Below are positions 8,250 through 18,400 of a stretch of DNA of 64,000 nucleotides, piece by piece. The DNA is from CAYRGQ01 sp964444885. GTDB lineage: Bacteria; Bacteroidota; Bacteroidia; Sphingobacteriales; Sphingobacteriaceae. The notes under the pieces are model-generated. The model made no database searches, was not told the origin of the DNA, and saw only the letters and a list, made by a program, of their open reading frames with translations. Each line of letters begins with the position of its first letter. Within the stretch, counting starts at the first letter, position 1. Where the stretch lies: positions 1-64,000 of the forward strand of contig CAYUIZ010000001.1 of NCBI GenBank assembly GCA_964444885.1, given 5' to 3'. The translations under genes were made by a program, and so were the position numbers.

Positions 8250-9188
8250 ATGACGTTGACTCAATTGGAATATGTGATAGCGGTGGACACCTACCGCAGT
8301 TTCGTGGTGGCGGCACAACAGTGTTTTATCACCCAGCCCACGCTTAGCATGCAAGTGCAGAAGCTGGAGGAAGCGCTGGGCGTGCGCATTTTTGACCGGA
8401 GCCGCCAACCGGTGGTGCCTACTGAGATTGGCAAGGAGATTATCAGCCAAGCCCGGACGGTCATTGCCGAAAGCCAGAGAATACAGGAAATCATCCAGCA
8501 ACGCAGCGGTGAACTGCACGGTGAACTGCGCGTAGGCGTCATCCCGACACTGGCACCGTACTTATTGCCTCGGGTGCTGAAGGGGCTGATGGTCGGGTTC
8601 CCGAAACTGAAGTTGAAAATATGGGAATATACGACCGAGGAAATCCTCCAGGAGCTGAAAGTAGGGCTGATCGACTGTGGGATTATCTCCACACCTGTAC
8701 ATGATCCGTCCATCGTGGCTCGCCCTGTGTTTTATGAGCCGTTCGTAGCGTACGTGGCGCCTAGCAGTGAAGTGTTTTCCTGCAAAACCGTCACCGCCGA
8801 CGATATCCTTCGCGACAAGTTGTGGTTGCTCAATGAAGGTCACTGTATGCGCGGGCAGGTGCTTAACATCTGCCAGCGCCAGCGCAGCAAGGAGCCGGAA
8901 GGCGCGTTTGAGTACAACACCGGAAGCGTGGAAACACTGAAGCGGATGGTGGACATCAACTCAGGAAGCACCATTTTGCCCGAGCTCAGCATTGCCGATT
9001 TTGACGAAGAGCAAATGCAGTATATCCGGTATTTCCGTTCGCCCGAGCCGGTCCGCGAGATCAGTATTGTCACCACGCACAACTACCCGAAAAGGAATGC
9101 CATCGACGAGCTGGAAAAGGAAATCAGCGCGGCTGTACCACCACGGTTTAAGACAAAGAAGAAAAAGGAAGTCGTCGGGTTTTTGTGA
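8250..9188 (+). CDS. oxyR: OxyR, peroxide-sensing LysR-type regulator
   Basis: A 312-residue LysR-family activator that senses H2O2 by disulfide formation. The winged helix-turn-helix is at about residues 1-60 (LEYVIAVDTYRSFVVAA, then QPTLSMQVQKLE). The effector domain carries NEGHCMRGQVLNIC, which places cysteines at 199 and 208, with the same spacing and even the same numbering as the redox pair of E. coli OxyR. A second conserved block (SVETLKRMVDINSGSTILPE) follows. It should control catalase and peroxiredoxin-type genes, but none lies next to it: the flanks are a channel gene and a lipoprotein gene, so it is a stand-alone regulator here. The basic C-terminal tail (KTKKKKE) is unusual but not informative. 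Confidence 0.93.
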   Translation: MTLTQLEYVIAVDTYRSFVVAAQQCFITQPTLSMQVQKLEEALGVRIFDRSRQPVVPTEIGKEIISQARTVIAESQRIQEIIQQRSGELHGELRVGVIPTLAPYLLPRVLKGLMVGFPKLKLKIWEYTTEEILQELKVGLIDCGIISTPVHDPSIVARPVFYEPFVAYVAPSSEVFSCKTVTADDILRDKLWLLNEGHCMRGQVLNICQRQRSKEPEGAFEYNTGSVETLKRMVDINSGSTILPELSIADFDEEQMQYIRYFRSPEPVREISIVTTHNYPKRNAIDELEKEISAAVPPRFKTKKKKEVVGFL

Positions 9189-9389
9189 TCGGTTGCACAG
9201 ATTTCCTGCTATCATCTTGAACGGAGCGTAGCGAAGTGAAAGATCCGTAAAAAGGAGATCCCTCACTCTGTTCGGGGTGACAAAATAGACGCCGTAAAAC
9301 GGATTTTTGTCGTACACCCTTTGTGATCGGCATTGCCGAACCTGGTCCAGCCCGGAAATACCCGCGCTGTGGAAAGTCGGGGGCAAACA
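9189..9389. repeat. Degenerate intergenic repeat of the GGAGATCCCTC...GGGGTGAC type
   Basis: Bases about 9221-9285 contain GGAGCGTAGCGAAGTGAAAG and, further on, GGAGATCCCTCACTCTGTTC followed by GGGGTGAC. This is the layout of a common class of non-coding dispersed repeats in Bacteroidota genomes, whose two halves resemble AGCGAAGTGAAAGATC and a GATC...GTGAC end. No open frame here looks real. Confidence 0.4.
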
Positions 9390-9424
9390 AAACGGGTAAT
9401 CGGCCTTTCGCCCATTACCCGTTT
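9390..9424 (-). terminator. Rho-independent terminator of the DUF1080 gene
   Basis: Arms AAACGGGTAAT and ATTACCCGTTT form a perfect 11-bp stem, followed on the minus strand by a T-rich stretch (GTTTTGTTTG). It lies 43 bp beyond the stop of the minus-strand DUF1080 gene. Confidence 0.6.
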
Positions 9425-9467
9425 CTATCAGCGGCTTTTTAAAGCCCTTCTATTCGTATTCCCTGGC

Positions 9468-10193
9468 CTACAATTCCTTAATGCGGATGTTGCGGTATGC
9501 GACGACATCGCCGTGGTCTTGCAGGGCGATTTTGCCTTTCGGATACTTGGCGAATCCTTCCCAGTCGTGGAATTTGCTGTTAGCAATCAACTCGTTCCAG
9601 GCGTCGCTTCCGATGACCACGTCAGCGGTCTGCACGTCGTTCAGCCAGAAGGTGAGGTGTCCGTTGTCCTTGCGGATACGCACTTTGTTCCACTCGCCGA
9701 CCGGCTTAGGCTGGGACACTTCTGACGACCCGATCATGTCATACAGTGATCCCGCCAGGTGGTTTTGGATTTGGTTGTCGGCAGCCTCGATGTTGTCCAG
9801 TACCTGCATCTCAGGACCGGTCAAATAGGTAGCGCCGTATTTAGGGTCTTCGTGTACGCTGAAGATAATCCCGCTGTTGCCACCGGCGGATATTTTCCAC
9901 TCCAGTTCGAGTTCGAAATTCTCAAATTCGTCGTCGGTGACGATGTCACCTCGCTGATCGCCCGCTACGTCGGGGTTAAACTGCAGTTCGCCGTCTACTG
10001 CACTCCAAGCGGCCGTTACCGTGTCGCGCAAGTACGTGTGCCAACCGTTTGTAGTCTCCCCGTCAAACAAGGAACGCCATTCGCTTTCCTGCACTTCCTC
10101 CGTTCCATTTTCGTTGCTTGTGCCCGAGGCACAGGCCGAAAACAGTACCGTCGACAAGGCGGCGATGCTAGCTGCTGATTTTAAATTCTTCAT
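9468..10193 (-). CDS. DUF1080 (3-keto-disaccharide hydrolase family) lipoprotein
   Basis: A 241-residue protein with a lipoprotein signal (hydrophobic stretch, then lipobox Leu-Phe-Ser-Ala-Cys at about residues 17-21), so it is exported and membrane-anchored. The mature part is one concanavalin-like beta-sandwich of the DUF1080 family: WRSLFDGETTNGWHTY, the core GGNSGIIFSVHED, EMQVLDN, and the end GKIALQDHG with YRNIRIKEL. Several family members hydrolyse 3-keto-glycosides. That activity fits the keto-sugar enzyme families at 54-64 kb, but this gene is monocistronic with its own terminator. An ATG two codons upstream (10199) is equally possible. A much earlier start is unlikely because it would bury the lipoprotein signal. 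Confidence 0.85.
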   Translation of the reverse strand: MKNLKSAASIAALSTVLFSACASGTSNENGTEEVQESEWRSLFDGETTNGWHTYLRDTVTAAWSAVDGELQFNPDVAGDQRGDIVTDDEFENFELELEWKISAGGNSGIIFSVHEDPKYGATYLTGPEMQVLDNIEAADNQIQNHLAGSLYDMIGSSEVSQPKPVGEWNKVRIRKDNGHLTFWLNDVQTADVVIGSDAWNELIANSKFHDWEGFAKYPKGKIALQDHGDVVAYRNIRIKEL

Positions 10194-10432
10194 AAACATA
10201 ATGAATACATTTTGGTGTGAATGGTTAATCGATGTGTGTTTAATCTGCGTGCCAATATTACGAAACAATTGTGGATATTAGGAAAATGCCGTGTAATTTA
10301 CTGGATATTTTGTTGCTAAATCGCTTAATCACAGACGAAGGAAGGCCTTGGCCAGTGCAGAGGGTTTTCCAGTCAGCGTCAGCGCGTGGTCGCGACCCGT
10401 ACGAGAGCCGGCGAGCAGTTTTGGCAAAGTAA

Positions 10433-10465
10433 TTGTCATACTGGTGTGTAATAACTGTACCTTTG
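10433..10465 (+). promoter_or_regulatory. Promoter of the TonB receptor/DUF4249 operon
   Basis: TTG (10433-10435), 22 nt, then TACCTTTG (10458-10465), a full match to TAnnTTTG. It places the transcript start near 10470 and so excludes longer in-frame starts upstream. Confidence 0.6.
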
Positions 10466-10479
10466 CCAGGTTGTATAAT

Positions 10480-12822
10480 GTGAACGTAGTGAGGTATTTC
10501 GTCTGTATGGTTACGGCAGTGTTGTCGCTGTCAGTTTTGTTGACGTGGTCTGCGCATGCGCAGGTGCGGGTTGCCGTGAGCGGCTATGTATATGACGCAT
10601 CGTCGGGCGAAACACTTAGTGGGGTCAATGTGCGCGCCGCCGATAGGGAAGGCCTTTACAGCGCAACCAACACGTATGGTTTCTTTTCCATGACACTACC
10701 CGCCGGCCAACACGAGCTGGTGTTTTCGCGGGTGGGATATCAGACAAAGTCCGTAGCGGTGACACTGGATGCGGATAGCACCCTGCGGGTAGAACTCGCC
10801 CAGGGCGAACGCATCGAAGAGGTGGTCATTTCGCAGGTTTCTACCCGCGACAATATCATCAATCCGCAGATGGGTGTGGCCAATGTATCCATTCAAGACA
10901 TCCGGCGGGTGCCGGTCCTGCTCGGCGAGCAGGATGTTATCAAGACCTTGCAGCTCCTACCGGGGGTGATGAGCGGGGGCGAAGGAAGCACGAGTTTTTT
11001 TGTGCGCGGAGGCGCGGGCGACCAAAACCTGGTGTTGCTTGACGAAGCCATCGTTTACAATGCGTCGCACCTATTCGGTTTCTTTTCGACCTTTAACTCG
11101 GACGCGATTAAAGACGTCAACTTGTATAAAGGAGGCTCGCCCGCGCAGTACGGTGGGCGCTTGTCGTCCGTGCTCGATATTTCCATGCTCGACGGCAACA
11201 ACAAGCGGTATGGCGTGGAAGGTGGCATTGGGCTGATTGCTTCTCGGCTGAAAGTCGAGGGGCCCATCGTCAAAGACAAAGGCTCGTTCATTATCAGCGG
11301 CCGCCGTACCTACGCCGATATGTTTCTCAAGCTATCCAAAGATCCCGATATCAACCAGACGCGGATGTTTTTCTACGACCTCAATGTGAAAGGGAACTAC
11401 CGTTTCGATGAGCGCAATACGCTGTTCGTATCCGGGTATTTTGGCAAAGACCTGCTGGGGTATTCGGATTTGTTCGATTTTGATTGGGGCAACGCTACGG
11501 CGACGCTCCGGTGGAATCATGTGTTCAGCAACCGCCTGTTTTCCAATACGACCTTGGTTTATAGTGATTTCAACTACCACGTCAATATTGGGGCTGACGA
11601 TCTGAACTTCCGCATTTCTTCCAATATCAAGAATGCCAACTTCAAGCAGGACTTCCAGTTTGTCGCCAACAGCAGCAATACGCTTCGGTTCGGGGTTAAC
11701 GGGCTGTTCCAGCGCGTGTCTCCGTCCGAGATATCTGCCGACGAGTCCAGCCAGATCAACAGCTTGCGGTTAGAGCAGCGCCACGGCCTGGAAGCGGCCG
11801 GCTACCTATCGCACGAATGGCGCCCGCTTGAACGACTTAATCTCACCTATGGACTCAGGCTCAATAGCTTCCTGCTTTTCGGCCCCGGCACGTTCCATAC
11901 CTACGATGCCGACGGCGACATCGTTGCTTCCCAGACCTTCGGCCGTGCCGAGCTGGCGCAACGTTACCTCAATCTGGAGCCCCGGATGTCGCTCAGCTAC
12001 GAACTGGCAGACAACAACAGCATCAAGGCATCCTACAACCGCAATACGCAAAACCTGCATCAACTGTCCAATTCGACATCTGCCCTGCCCACGGATGCTT
12101 GGGTGATGAGCAGCAATAATATCAAGCCCCAGATCGCCGACCAAGTAGCCGTAGGCTTTTACCAAAATTTGGATAACAACCGCTACGAAGTTTCCGTGGA
12201 GACCTACTACAAGGATATGCGCAACCAGATTGATTACCGGGATGCGGCCGACTTGCAGGCTAACGAGTTTATCGAGTCCGAGCTGCTGTTCGGCATTGGG
12301 CGCGCGTATGGTTTGGAACTGTATGCACGCAAACGCACGGGCCGGTTAAGCGGCTGGCTTAGCTATGCCCTGTCGCGCAGTGAACGCCAGTTTGACGGGA
12401 TTGACGACGGACGCTGGTTTGCTGCCCGGCAAGACCGCACGCACGACCTGTCCGCCGTGGCTACCTACCTGCTGTCGCCACGGTGGAGTCTCTCGTCGAC
12501 GTTCGTATACAGTACCGGCAATGCCGTGACGTTTCCTAGCGGCAGATACCAGATAGACGGGCAATCGCTGTGGTATTACACTGAGCGCAACGGTTATAGG
12601 ATGCCGGATTACCACCGGCTGGACATCGGTGCAACCTTGGACGGCAACCCGAATAAAAAATTCAAATCAAGTTGGACATTTGGGGTTTATAATGTCTACA
12701 ACCGCAAGAATGCGTATATCATCGACTTTAGGGAGAACGAAGCCAATCCTAACCTCACGGAAACCTACCGGATTGCGCTATTCGGCATCATCCCGTCGGT
12801 GACATGGAACTTTAAATTTTAA
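10480..12822 (+). CDS. TonB-dependent outer-membrane receptor with CarboxypepD-like N-terminal domain
   Basis: A receptor of about 780 residues. After a signal peptide ending Ser-Ala-His-Ala-Gln comes a carboxypeptidase-regulatory-like domain (VSGYVYDASSGETLSGVNV), then the plug (VPVLLGEQDVIKTLQLLPGV, FFVRGGAGDQNLVLLDEA) and a 22-strand-type barrel ending in Trp-Asn-Phe-Lys-Phe. It would import a ligand by TonB-coupled transport. The substrate is unknown. The start is uncertain: GTG at 10480 or 10489, or ATG at 10507; the promoter just upstream rules out earlier starts, and the GTG codons add the Arg needed for a proper signal peptide. The DUF4249 lipoprotein gene follows after 4 bp, a common pairing in Bacteroidota. 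Confidence 0.88.
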   Translation: MNVVRYFVCMVTAVLSLSVLLTWSAHAQVRVAVSGYVYDASSGETLSGVNVRAADREGLYSATNTYGFFSMTLPAGQHELVFSRVGYQTKSVAVTLDADSTLRVELAQGERIEEVVISQVSTRDNIINPQMGVANVSIQDIRRVPVLLGEQDVIKTLQLLPGVMSGGEGSTSFFVRGGAGDQNLVLLDEAIVYNASHLFGFFSTFNSDAIKDVNLYKGGSPAQYGGRLSSVLDISMLDGNNKRYGVEGGIGLIASRLKVEGPIVKDKGSFIISGRRTYADMFLKLSKDPDINQTRMFFYDLNVKGNYRFDERNTLFVSGYFGKDLLGYSDLFDFDWGNATATLRWNHVFSNRLFSNTTLVYSDFNYHVNIGADDLNFRISSNIKNANFKQDFQFVANSSNTLRFGVNGLFQRVSPSEISADESSQINSLRLEQRHGLEAAGYLSHEWRPLERLNLTYGLRLNSFLLFGPGTFHTYDADGDIVASQTFGRAELAQRYLNLEPRMSLSYELADNNSIKASYNRNTQNLHQLSNSTSALPTDAWVMSSNNIKPQIADQVAVGFYQNLDNNRYEVSVETYYKDMRNQIDYRDAADLQANEFIESELLFGIGRAYGLELYARKRTGRLSGWLSYALSRSERQFDGIDDGRWFAARQDRTHDLSAVATYLLSPRWSLSSTFVYSTGNAVTFPSGRYQIDGQSLWYYTERNGYRMPDYHRLDIGATLDGNPNKKFKSSWTFGVYNVYNRKNAYIIDFRENEANPNLTETYRIALFGIIPSVTWNFKF

Positions 12823-12826
12823 CCTT

Positions 12827-13624
12827 ATGCGTGGCTGGAAATACGGAATAGTGATCGGGTGTGTGGCGATGCTGGCAGCATGCGAGGACGTTATCGACAT
12901 CGACCTCAACGAGGCCGATCCCCGGGTGGTGATCGAAGCTGAGATCAACAACCTCACAAACCAGCAGGAAATTCGCGTGAGCCGGACGGTTTCCTTTATG
13001 GACGAGATGCGCTATGCACCCGTCTCCGGTGCGGAGGTGGTGGTGGGCGATGAGCGCGGCCGCGAAGTCGCGTTTGTCGAGACGACGCCCGGTGTCTACG
13101 TCACCGACCGCTTGCGGGGTACGCCAGGGATGACCTATCATTTGGACGTTACCGTGGATGAAATAACCTACGCGGCCACGTCGACCATGCCGAATGCTGT
13201 GCCCATCGACTCGGTTTCGAGCTCATCGGGCGAATTTTTCGGTGTATCGCGGCGTGCTTTGCACGTACATTTTCAAGACCCGCCGGAAAGCCCGAACTTT
13301 TTCAGGTACCGCATGTCGGTCAACGATGCGCCTTTTTTCAACATTGGGGTGTTTAACGACAAGTTTAACAATGGACGCTACGTGACACACGACCTGATTC
13401 GTTTGGACGTCGAACTACAAACCGGCGACGAGGTCGTCGTCGTTCGCAACCAGATTGACGAGCGTGTCTACCGCTATTGGTTTGGGATAGCCATGCTAAA
13501 CCCTGGGGCGGCGGCGCCCTCCAATCCGCCCTCCAATATCAATGGTGGCGCGCTGGGTTATTTCAGCGCGCAGACGGTCGCAACGCTGCGCATGACCATC
13601 GCCGACGAGCCTGGGGAAGAGTAG
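12827..13624 (+). CDS. DUF4249 lipoprotein, partner of the TonB receptor
   Basis: A 265-residue protein with a lipoprotein signal (lipobox Leu-Ala-Ala-Cys at about residues 16-19) followed by the acidic start EDVIDIDLNEADPRVVIEAE, which is typical of DUF4249. The rest is beta-rich with Ig-like blocks (GAEVVVGDERGREVAFVE, GMTYHLDV). It presumably sits in the outer membrane and works with the receptor encoded 4 bp upstream, as a capture or accessory protein, analogous in position but not in sequence to SusD. It converges with a small minus-strand gene 16 bp away. Confidence 0.85.
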   Translation: MRGWKYGIVIGCVAMLAACEDVIDIDLNEADPRVVIEAEINNLTNQQEIRVSRTVSFMDEMRYAPVSGAEVVVGDERGREVAFVETTPGVYVTDRLRGTPGMTYHLDVTVDEITYAATSTMPNAVPIDSVSSSSGEFFGVSRRALHVHFQDPPESPNFFRYRMSVNDAPFFNIGVFNDKFNNGRYVTHDLIRLDVELQTGDEVVVVRNQIDERVYRYWFGIAMLNPGAAAPSNPPSNINGGALGYFSAQTVATLRMTIADEPGEE

Positions 13625-13640
13625 CCGATCGGGTTTGGCG

Positions 13641-13925
13641 TTACAGATAGGTGGCCAATAACGAAGCCCATTCTTCGTCAAGGGAAGATGCGGGGCGCAC
13701 GCGGTTAGCCCGCGCATACCAGTAGTCGGCATTCCAGATATCGCCTTCCTTGCGGTGCAGGTACGCGTGAACGTGTGATGAAACGGGATCGTTCAGGTGG
13801 TCGATCAAGGCGTGCGCCTGATCCCAGTCTCCCCGCGCATCGTGCCAAAGGGATTGCAGGGCAGGTGAAAGACCTGCGGGTTTCTCGCCCTTGGCAACGG
13901 ACGATTTAAAAGATTCGGGTGTCAT
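13641..13925 (-). CDS. Small conserved protein of unknown function at the end of the RND operon
   Basis: A 94-residue cytoplasmic protein without signal peptide. Helical, with LSPALQSLWHDARGDWDQAH, a stretch HVHAYLHRKEGDIWNADYWY and a Pro-rich turn before the C-terminus. The pattern resembles a single TPR-like helix pair, and I recall similar small proteins across Bacteroidota, but no function is known. It lies 26 bp after the outer-membrane efflux gene on the same strand, so it may be co-transcribed with the pump, which does not prove a role in efflux. Confidence 0.65.
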   Translation of the reverse strand: MTPESFKSSVAKGEKPAGLSPALQSLWHDARGDWDQAHALIDHLNDPVSSHVHAYLHRKEGDIWNADYWYARANRVRPASSLDEEWASLLATYL

Positions 13926-13951
13926 TTTCTATTCATTTTTTTCGTTAGTTG

Positions 13952-15406
13952 CTATTTCCATCCGCCACCTAGGGCGCGGTACAATTCCACTTTAGCATTC
14001 AATTGCTGTTGCTTGATGCTGGCTAGGGCCAATTCACTGTTCAGCGCGTTCGATTGTGCCGTGATTACCTCCAGGTAACTCGCGTAGCCACTCCGAAAGA
14101 GCAGGTTTGCGTTTTGCACCGCCTGTTGCGAGGTAGCTACCCGCTGCGCGGCGATTTCGTAACGTTCCCGCAATTTCTGCACCATAATCAGCGCGTTTGA
14201 CACTTCGGTTGTCGCGTCCAGTATCGACTGGTGAAAATCGAGCTCGGCTTTGTCGCGCTCGAGTTTGGCCACTTCGTGTTGCGTTTTTAGGCGCCTACCC
14301 GAAAAAACAGGCTGTGTGACCCCGGCAATGAAGCCTCCGATGAGCGATCCAGGTATGTTGAGCCAGTTTTGGGGCATCATCGCATTGATGCCGACCGTGG
14401 CGCTGATCGACAAGGACGGATAGCGAAACGCCTGGGCTACGCCCACCTCGGCGTTGGCGGCCTGCAAGGCGAGTTCCGCGGTACGTACATCCGGCCGGTT
14501 GCGCATGAGATGCAGCGGTACGCCCACGGAAAAGGCATTATCCGTGGGCAAGTCCGCCAGTGTGTTTGAGCGCATAACCCCGTCGGGCATGCGTCCGGTG
14601 AGCGCCATCAGCGCGTTTTCCTGAATGGATATCTCTTGCTCCAATGAGGGAATCAGCGACGCGGCGATCAGCTTTTGCGATTCGGTCTGCTGGATGGCGA
14701 GCGCAGTTACCTCGCCCGCGTCGTACTGGAGTTTAACGATGCGGAGCGTACTGTCATTCAGGCGCAGATTGCGTCGGGCCACCTCCATTTGCGCATCCAG
14801 CATCAGCAAGTTGTAGTAGCCATCGGCAATAGCGGCAATCAGGGAGGTCTGTATGGCTTTGCGCGCTTCGTCCGTTTGCAAATACTCGGCGACCGCAGCT
14901 TCTTTCTGGCGTCGCAGCTTGCCCCAAATGTCAATTTCCCAGCTCGTGCCCAGCACGGAGTAATATTGGGATTGGAAATTGAACAACACCTCCGGCGGGT
15001 CGCTGCCAGGGCCGTCATCGCCATACCAGCCCGACGAGGGATTGGAATAGAAATGTTCGGAGCGCCGCTGCTGATTGACGCCCGCTACGTCTGCATCCAC
15101 CTGGGGGAAAAAGGCCGCTTTCGACCGCCACACGTACTGGTTGGCGATCTGCACGTTTTTAAGCGCCCGCTGCATATCATAGTTATACAGCAAGGCGCTA
15201 TCGATCAGGTCGATCATCGCGCTGTCGTTAAAAAACTCCCGCCAAGGGATGTCCGCTAATCCAAGACTGTCCGTCAAACCGTCCCCGCTGCGGTAGGCGG
15301 ACGGCAATTGGGTGGCTGGCCGGTTATAGTCCTGGCCAACTTTACAAGCACCCAGCAGCAGGAAACAGGCCAGGATTGTGTACAGGTACTGTTTTATACG
15401 ATTCAT
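13952..15406 (-). CDS. RND efflux outer-membrane lipoprotein, NodT/OprM family
   Basis: A 484-residue TolC-fold channel subunit. It has a lipoprotein signal with lipobox Leu-Leu-Gly-Ala-Cys (residues 17-21), two OEP repeats (about 60-260 and 270-480) rich in Ala/Gln helices, and conserved PYLSI-like text (FRYPSLSISATVG). It would form the outer-membrane duct of the tripartite pump. The reading frame begins inside the last codons of the pump gene (4-bp ATGA-type overlap), showing tight translational coupling. The C-terminus ends ELYRALGGGWK, the usual end for this family. Confidence 0.92.
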   Translation of the reverse strand: MNRIKQYLYTILACFLLLGACKVGQDYNRPATQLPSAYRSGDGLTDSLGLADIPWREFFNDSAMIDLIDSALLYNYDMQRALKNVQIANQYVWRSKAAFFPQVDADVAGVNQQRRSEHFYSNPSSGWYGDDGPGSDPPEVLFNFQSQYYSVLGTSWEIDIWGKLRRQKEAAVAEYLQTDEARKAIQTSLIAAIADGYYNLLMLDAQMEVARRNLRLNDSTLRIVKLQYDAGEVTALAIQQTESQKLIAASLIPSLEQEISIQENALMALTGRMPDGVMRSNTLADLPTDNAFSVGVPLHLMRNRPDVRTAELALQAANAEVGVAQAFRYPSLSISATVGINAMMPQNWLNIPGSLIGGFIAGVTQPVFSGRRLKTQHEVAKLERDKAELDFHQSILDATTEVSNALIMVQKLRERYEIAAQRVATSQQAVQNANLLFRSGYASYLEVITAQSNALNSELALASIKQQQLNAKVELYRALGGGWK

Positions 15407-18400
15407 GCATTAACCTCCGCGTTGCTGAATTTGCCTTTTACGAGCTCGTCCAACTGTTTGAATACCACATACAGGACGGGAATGATAAAAACGCCCAAGG
15501 TGACGCCAAACAACATGCCTCCGGCTGCCCCGAAGCTAATCGAATGGTTGCCTTGGGCCGAAGGACCCACCGTCCACATCAACGGAATCAAGCCTGCCAC
15601 GAACGCAAGCGACGTCATCAGAATTGGGCGCAGGCGCATCCGGGCGCCTTCGATGGCGGATTCGTAGATACTCATGCCCAAGCGTCGCTGTTGCACGGCA
15701 AACTCGACAATCAGAATGGCGTTTTTGGCGAGTAGGCCGATAAGCATGATGAGGCCGACCTGCACATAGATGTTGTTTTCAAGCCCGACCAAGTTGATCG
15801 TGAGAAACACGCCCAGCAAGCCCACGGGTACCGACAGTAGGATCGCAAAGGGCAGGATATAGCTTTCGTACTGAGCGGCCAGGAGGAAATACACAAAGAG
15901 GATGCTCAGGGCGAAAATCAGGGTTGTCTGGCTGCCGGATTCCCGCTCTTCGCGGCTCATTCCCGTCCACTCGTAACTGTAATTGCCGGGCAGGCCGGCA
16001 TGGGCTATTTCTTCCACGGCTTGCATGGCTTGCCCCGTGCTATAGCCATCGGCGGGCGTGGCATTGATGGTGATGGCGTTGTATAAGTTATACCGGCTTA
16101 CGTTTTCCGGTCCTTGGGTCTTGTTCAGGGTGATGAGGGTGTTGGCCGGAACCATCTCGCCTTGCTTGTTGCGCACAAAGATCGATTTGAAAGATTCCGG
16201 CTCAGCGCGGTAGTCGAAATCCGCTTGCATGTAGACACGGTATTGGCGGCCGAAACGGCTGAAATCACCGGCTTGTACCCGGCCGTAGTAGGCCCTGACC
16301 GTCGTCATCAAATCGCGGACATCCACGCCCAATGCCTTCGCTTTCACGGGGTTGATTTCCAGTTCGTATTGTGGGAAATTCGCTTTGAACGGCGTGTAGG
16401 CCGTCCCGATCTCAGGCCGTTTCTCCAGTTCTGCAATGAAGCTGTCGGCCAGAAAGCTGAAGTCCTGGAACGATCCGCCCATGCGGTCTTGCAAAACGAA
16501 CTCCAATCCGGAGAAGTCACCGAAACCCTGGACCGTGGGACGCGGAAACACGCTGAACGTGGCTTCGTGAATTTGGTCTAAGTCCTGCCGTATGGTGTCC
16601 AGAAACGCGTTGATATTTTTAATGTCGCCCCGTTCCTTGGCGGGCTTCAGGTTAATATATCCGACGGCAAAGGCCGGGCTGGCACTGGCGTTGATGGCAT
16701 TATAACCCGATACGGTGGTCATGCCCGCGATGGCTTCGCGTTGCTGGAGCACGCTGTCCGCACGGCGCAGCGCTTCGGTAGTACGGGCTAAGGACGCACC
16801 GGGCTGCATGGCGAGGGAGTAGGTAATAAAACTGTCGTCTTCGGTAGGGATGAACGCTGCCGGCGTACGGTTCATCGCCAAAACGCCTAACGCAATAACG
16901 ACGCCCACTCCCGCCAAAGTCAGCTTCTTGCGTTTCAGCAAGACGTGGAGCGTATTGATGTATTTGGCGGTAAAGGCGTTAAACGCCCGGTTGAAGGTCG
17001 TGAAGAACTTGTCTTTGAAGCGGTTGAATCGGTTTTTTGGTTTTTCGGGTGCCTCCGTTTCCCCCTCGACCGTGTGGGCGTTTTTGAGCAGCAGGGCGCA
17101 CAGCGCAGGGGTGAGGGTCAACGCGCAGAGTGCCGAAATCAATATGGCCGTGGCTAGCGTGTAAGCGAATTGGCGGTAAAACAACCCGGCGGGACCTTCC
17201 ATGAAGCCCACAGGGAAAAATACCGCGGCCATGACCATCGTGATGGACAGGATGGCGCCGGTAATTTCGCTCATGGTCGACACGGTAGCCTGTTTGGCAG
17301 GCAGGGCGGCGCGAGCCATTTTTTGGTGTACCGCCTCGACCACTACGATGGCATCATCGACCACGATACCGATGGACAGCACCAAGGCAAACATCGTCAG
17401 GACATTGATGGAAAATCCGAATAAGTAGAGGAAGAAAAATGTTCCGATGAGTGATACCGGAATGGCGATGGCGGGGATGATGGTCGACCGAAAATCCTGC
17501 AGAAAGATAAAGACGATGATGAATACCAAAAGGAACGCTTCGAATATGGTATTTCTTACTTGGGAAATCGACTCGTCAATCTGATCGCGGACGCTGTACG
17601 TGATTTCGTATTCGATACCTTGCGGAAAGTTTAAGGCAAGGCGTTCGAGTACTTTGCGCACTTCGAGGTCAATCTCGCGGGCGTTGGAGCCGCTGGTTTG
17701 GGTAATGTTGAGCGTGAGGCCGGGGTAGCCGTTCACTTTATTGTCGCTACCTAAGTTGGAAGCGCCCAGCTCTACGCGGGCGACATCGCGGAGATACAAT
17801 ACCGAACCATCTTCATTGGTGCGGATAACAATGTTCTCGAACTCTTCCGACGTACTGAAACGGCCCCGGTGGCGAAGGACGGTCTCGAATACCTCGTTGG
17901 ACGTTTCCCCGAATTTTCCCGGCGCTATTTCGAAATTCTGGTCGCGGATAGCCGTGATCACATCTTGCGGCACCAAATTGTACACGGCCAGTTTTTCGGG
18001 GTTGATCCACGTCCGCATGGAGTAGTCACGCGCACCGACCCGCGATACTTGGGCGATGCCGTCTACGCGAAGCAGTTCACGGTTGACATTGATCTGCGCG
18101 TAGGCCTGCAGAAAAGTTTCGTCGTAGGTGGTGTCCGGATCCACGCTATACAGGTTAATCGTCATGATGATCCCGCTCTGCCGCGGCATGACCGTAATGC
18201 CCGCCTCGTTGACTTCCGGGGGGATCTGGTTGACAGCGCGCGAGATACGCGTCTGCACATTGACGGAGGCTTGGTCAGCATTCGTGCCTGCCTTGAAGAA
18301 TACATTGACGTTCCCCGATCCGGAGTTGCTTGCCGACGAACGGATATAGGTCATGTTCTCCACGCCATTGATGGCCTCTTCAATCGGCAACAGGACGCTT

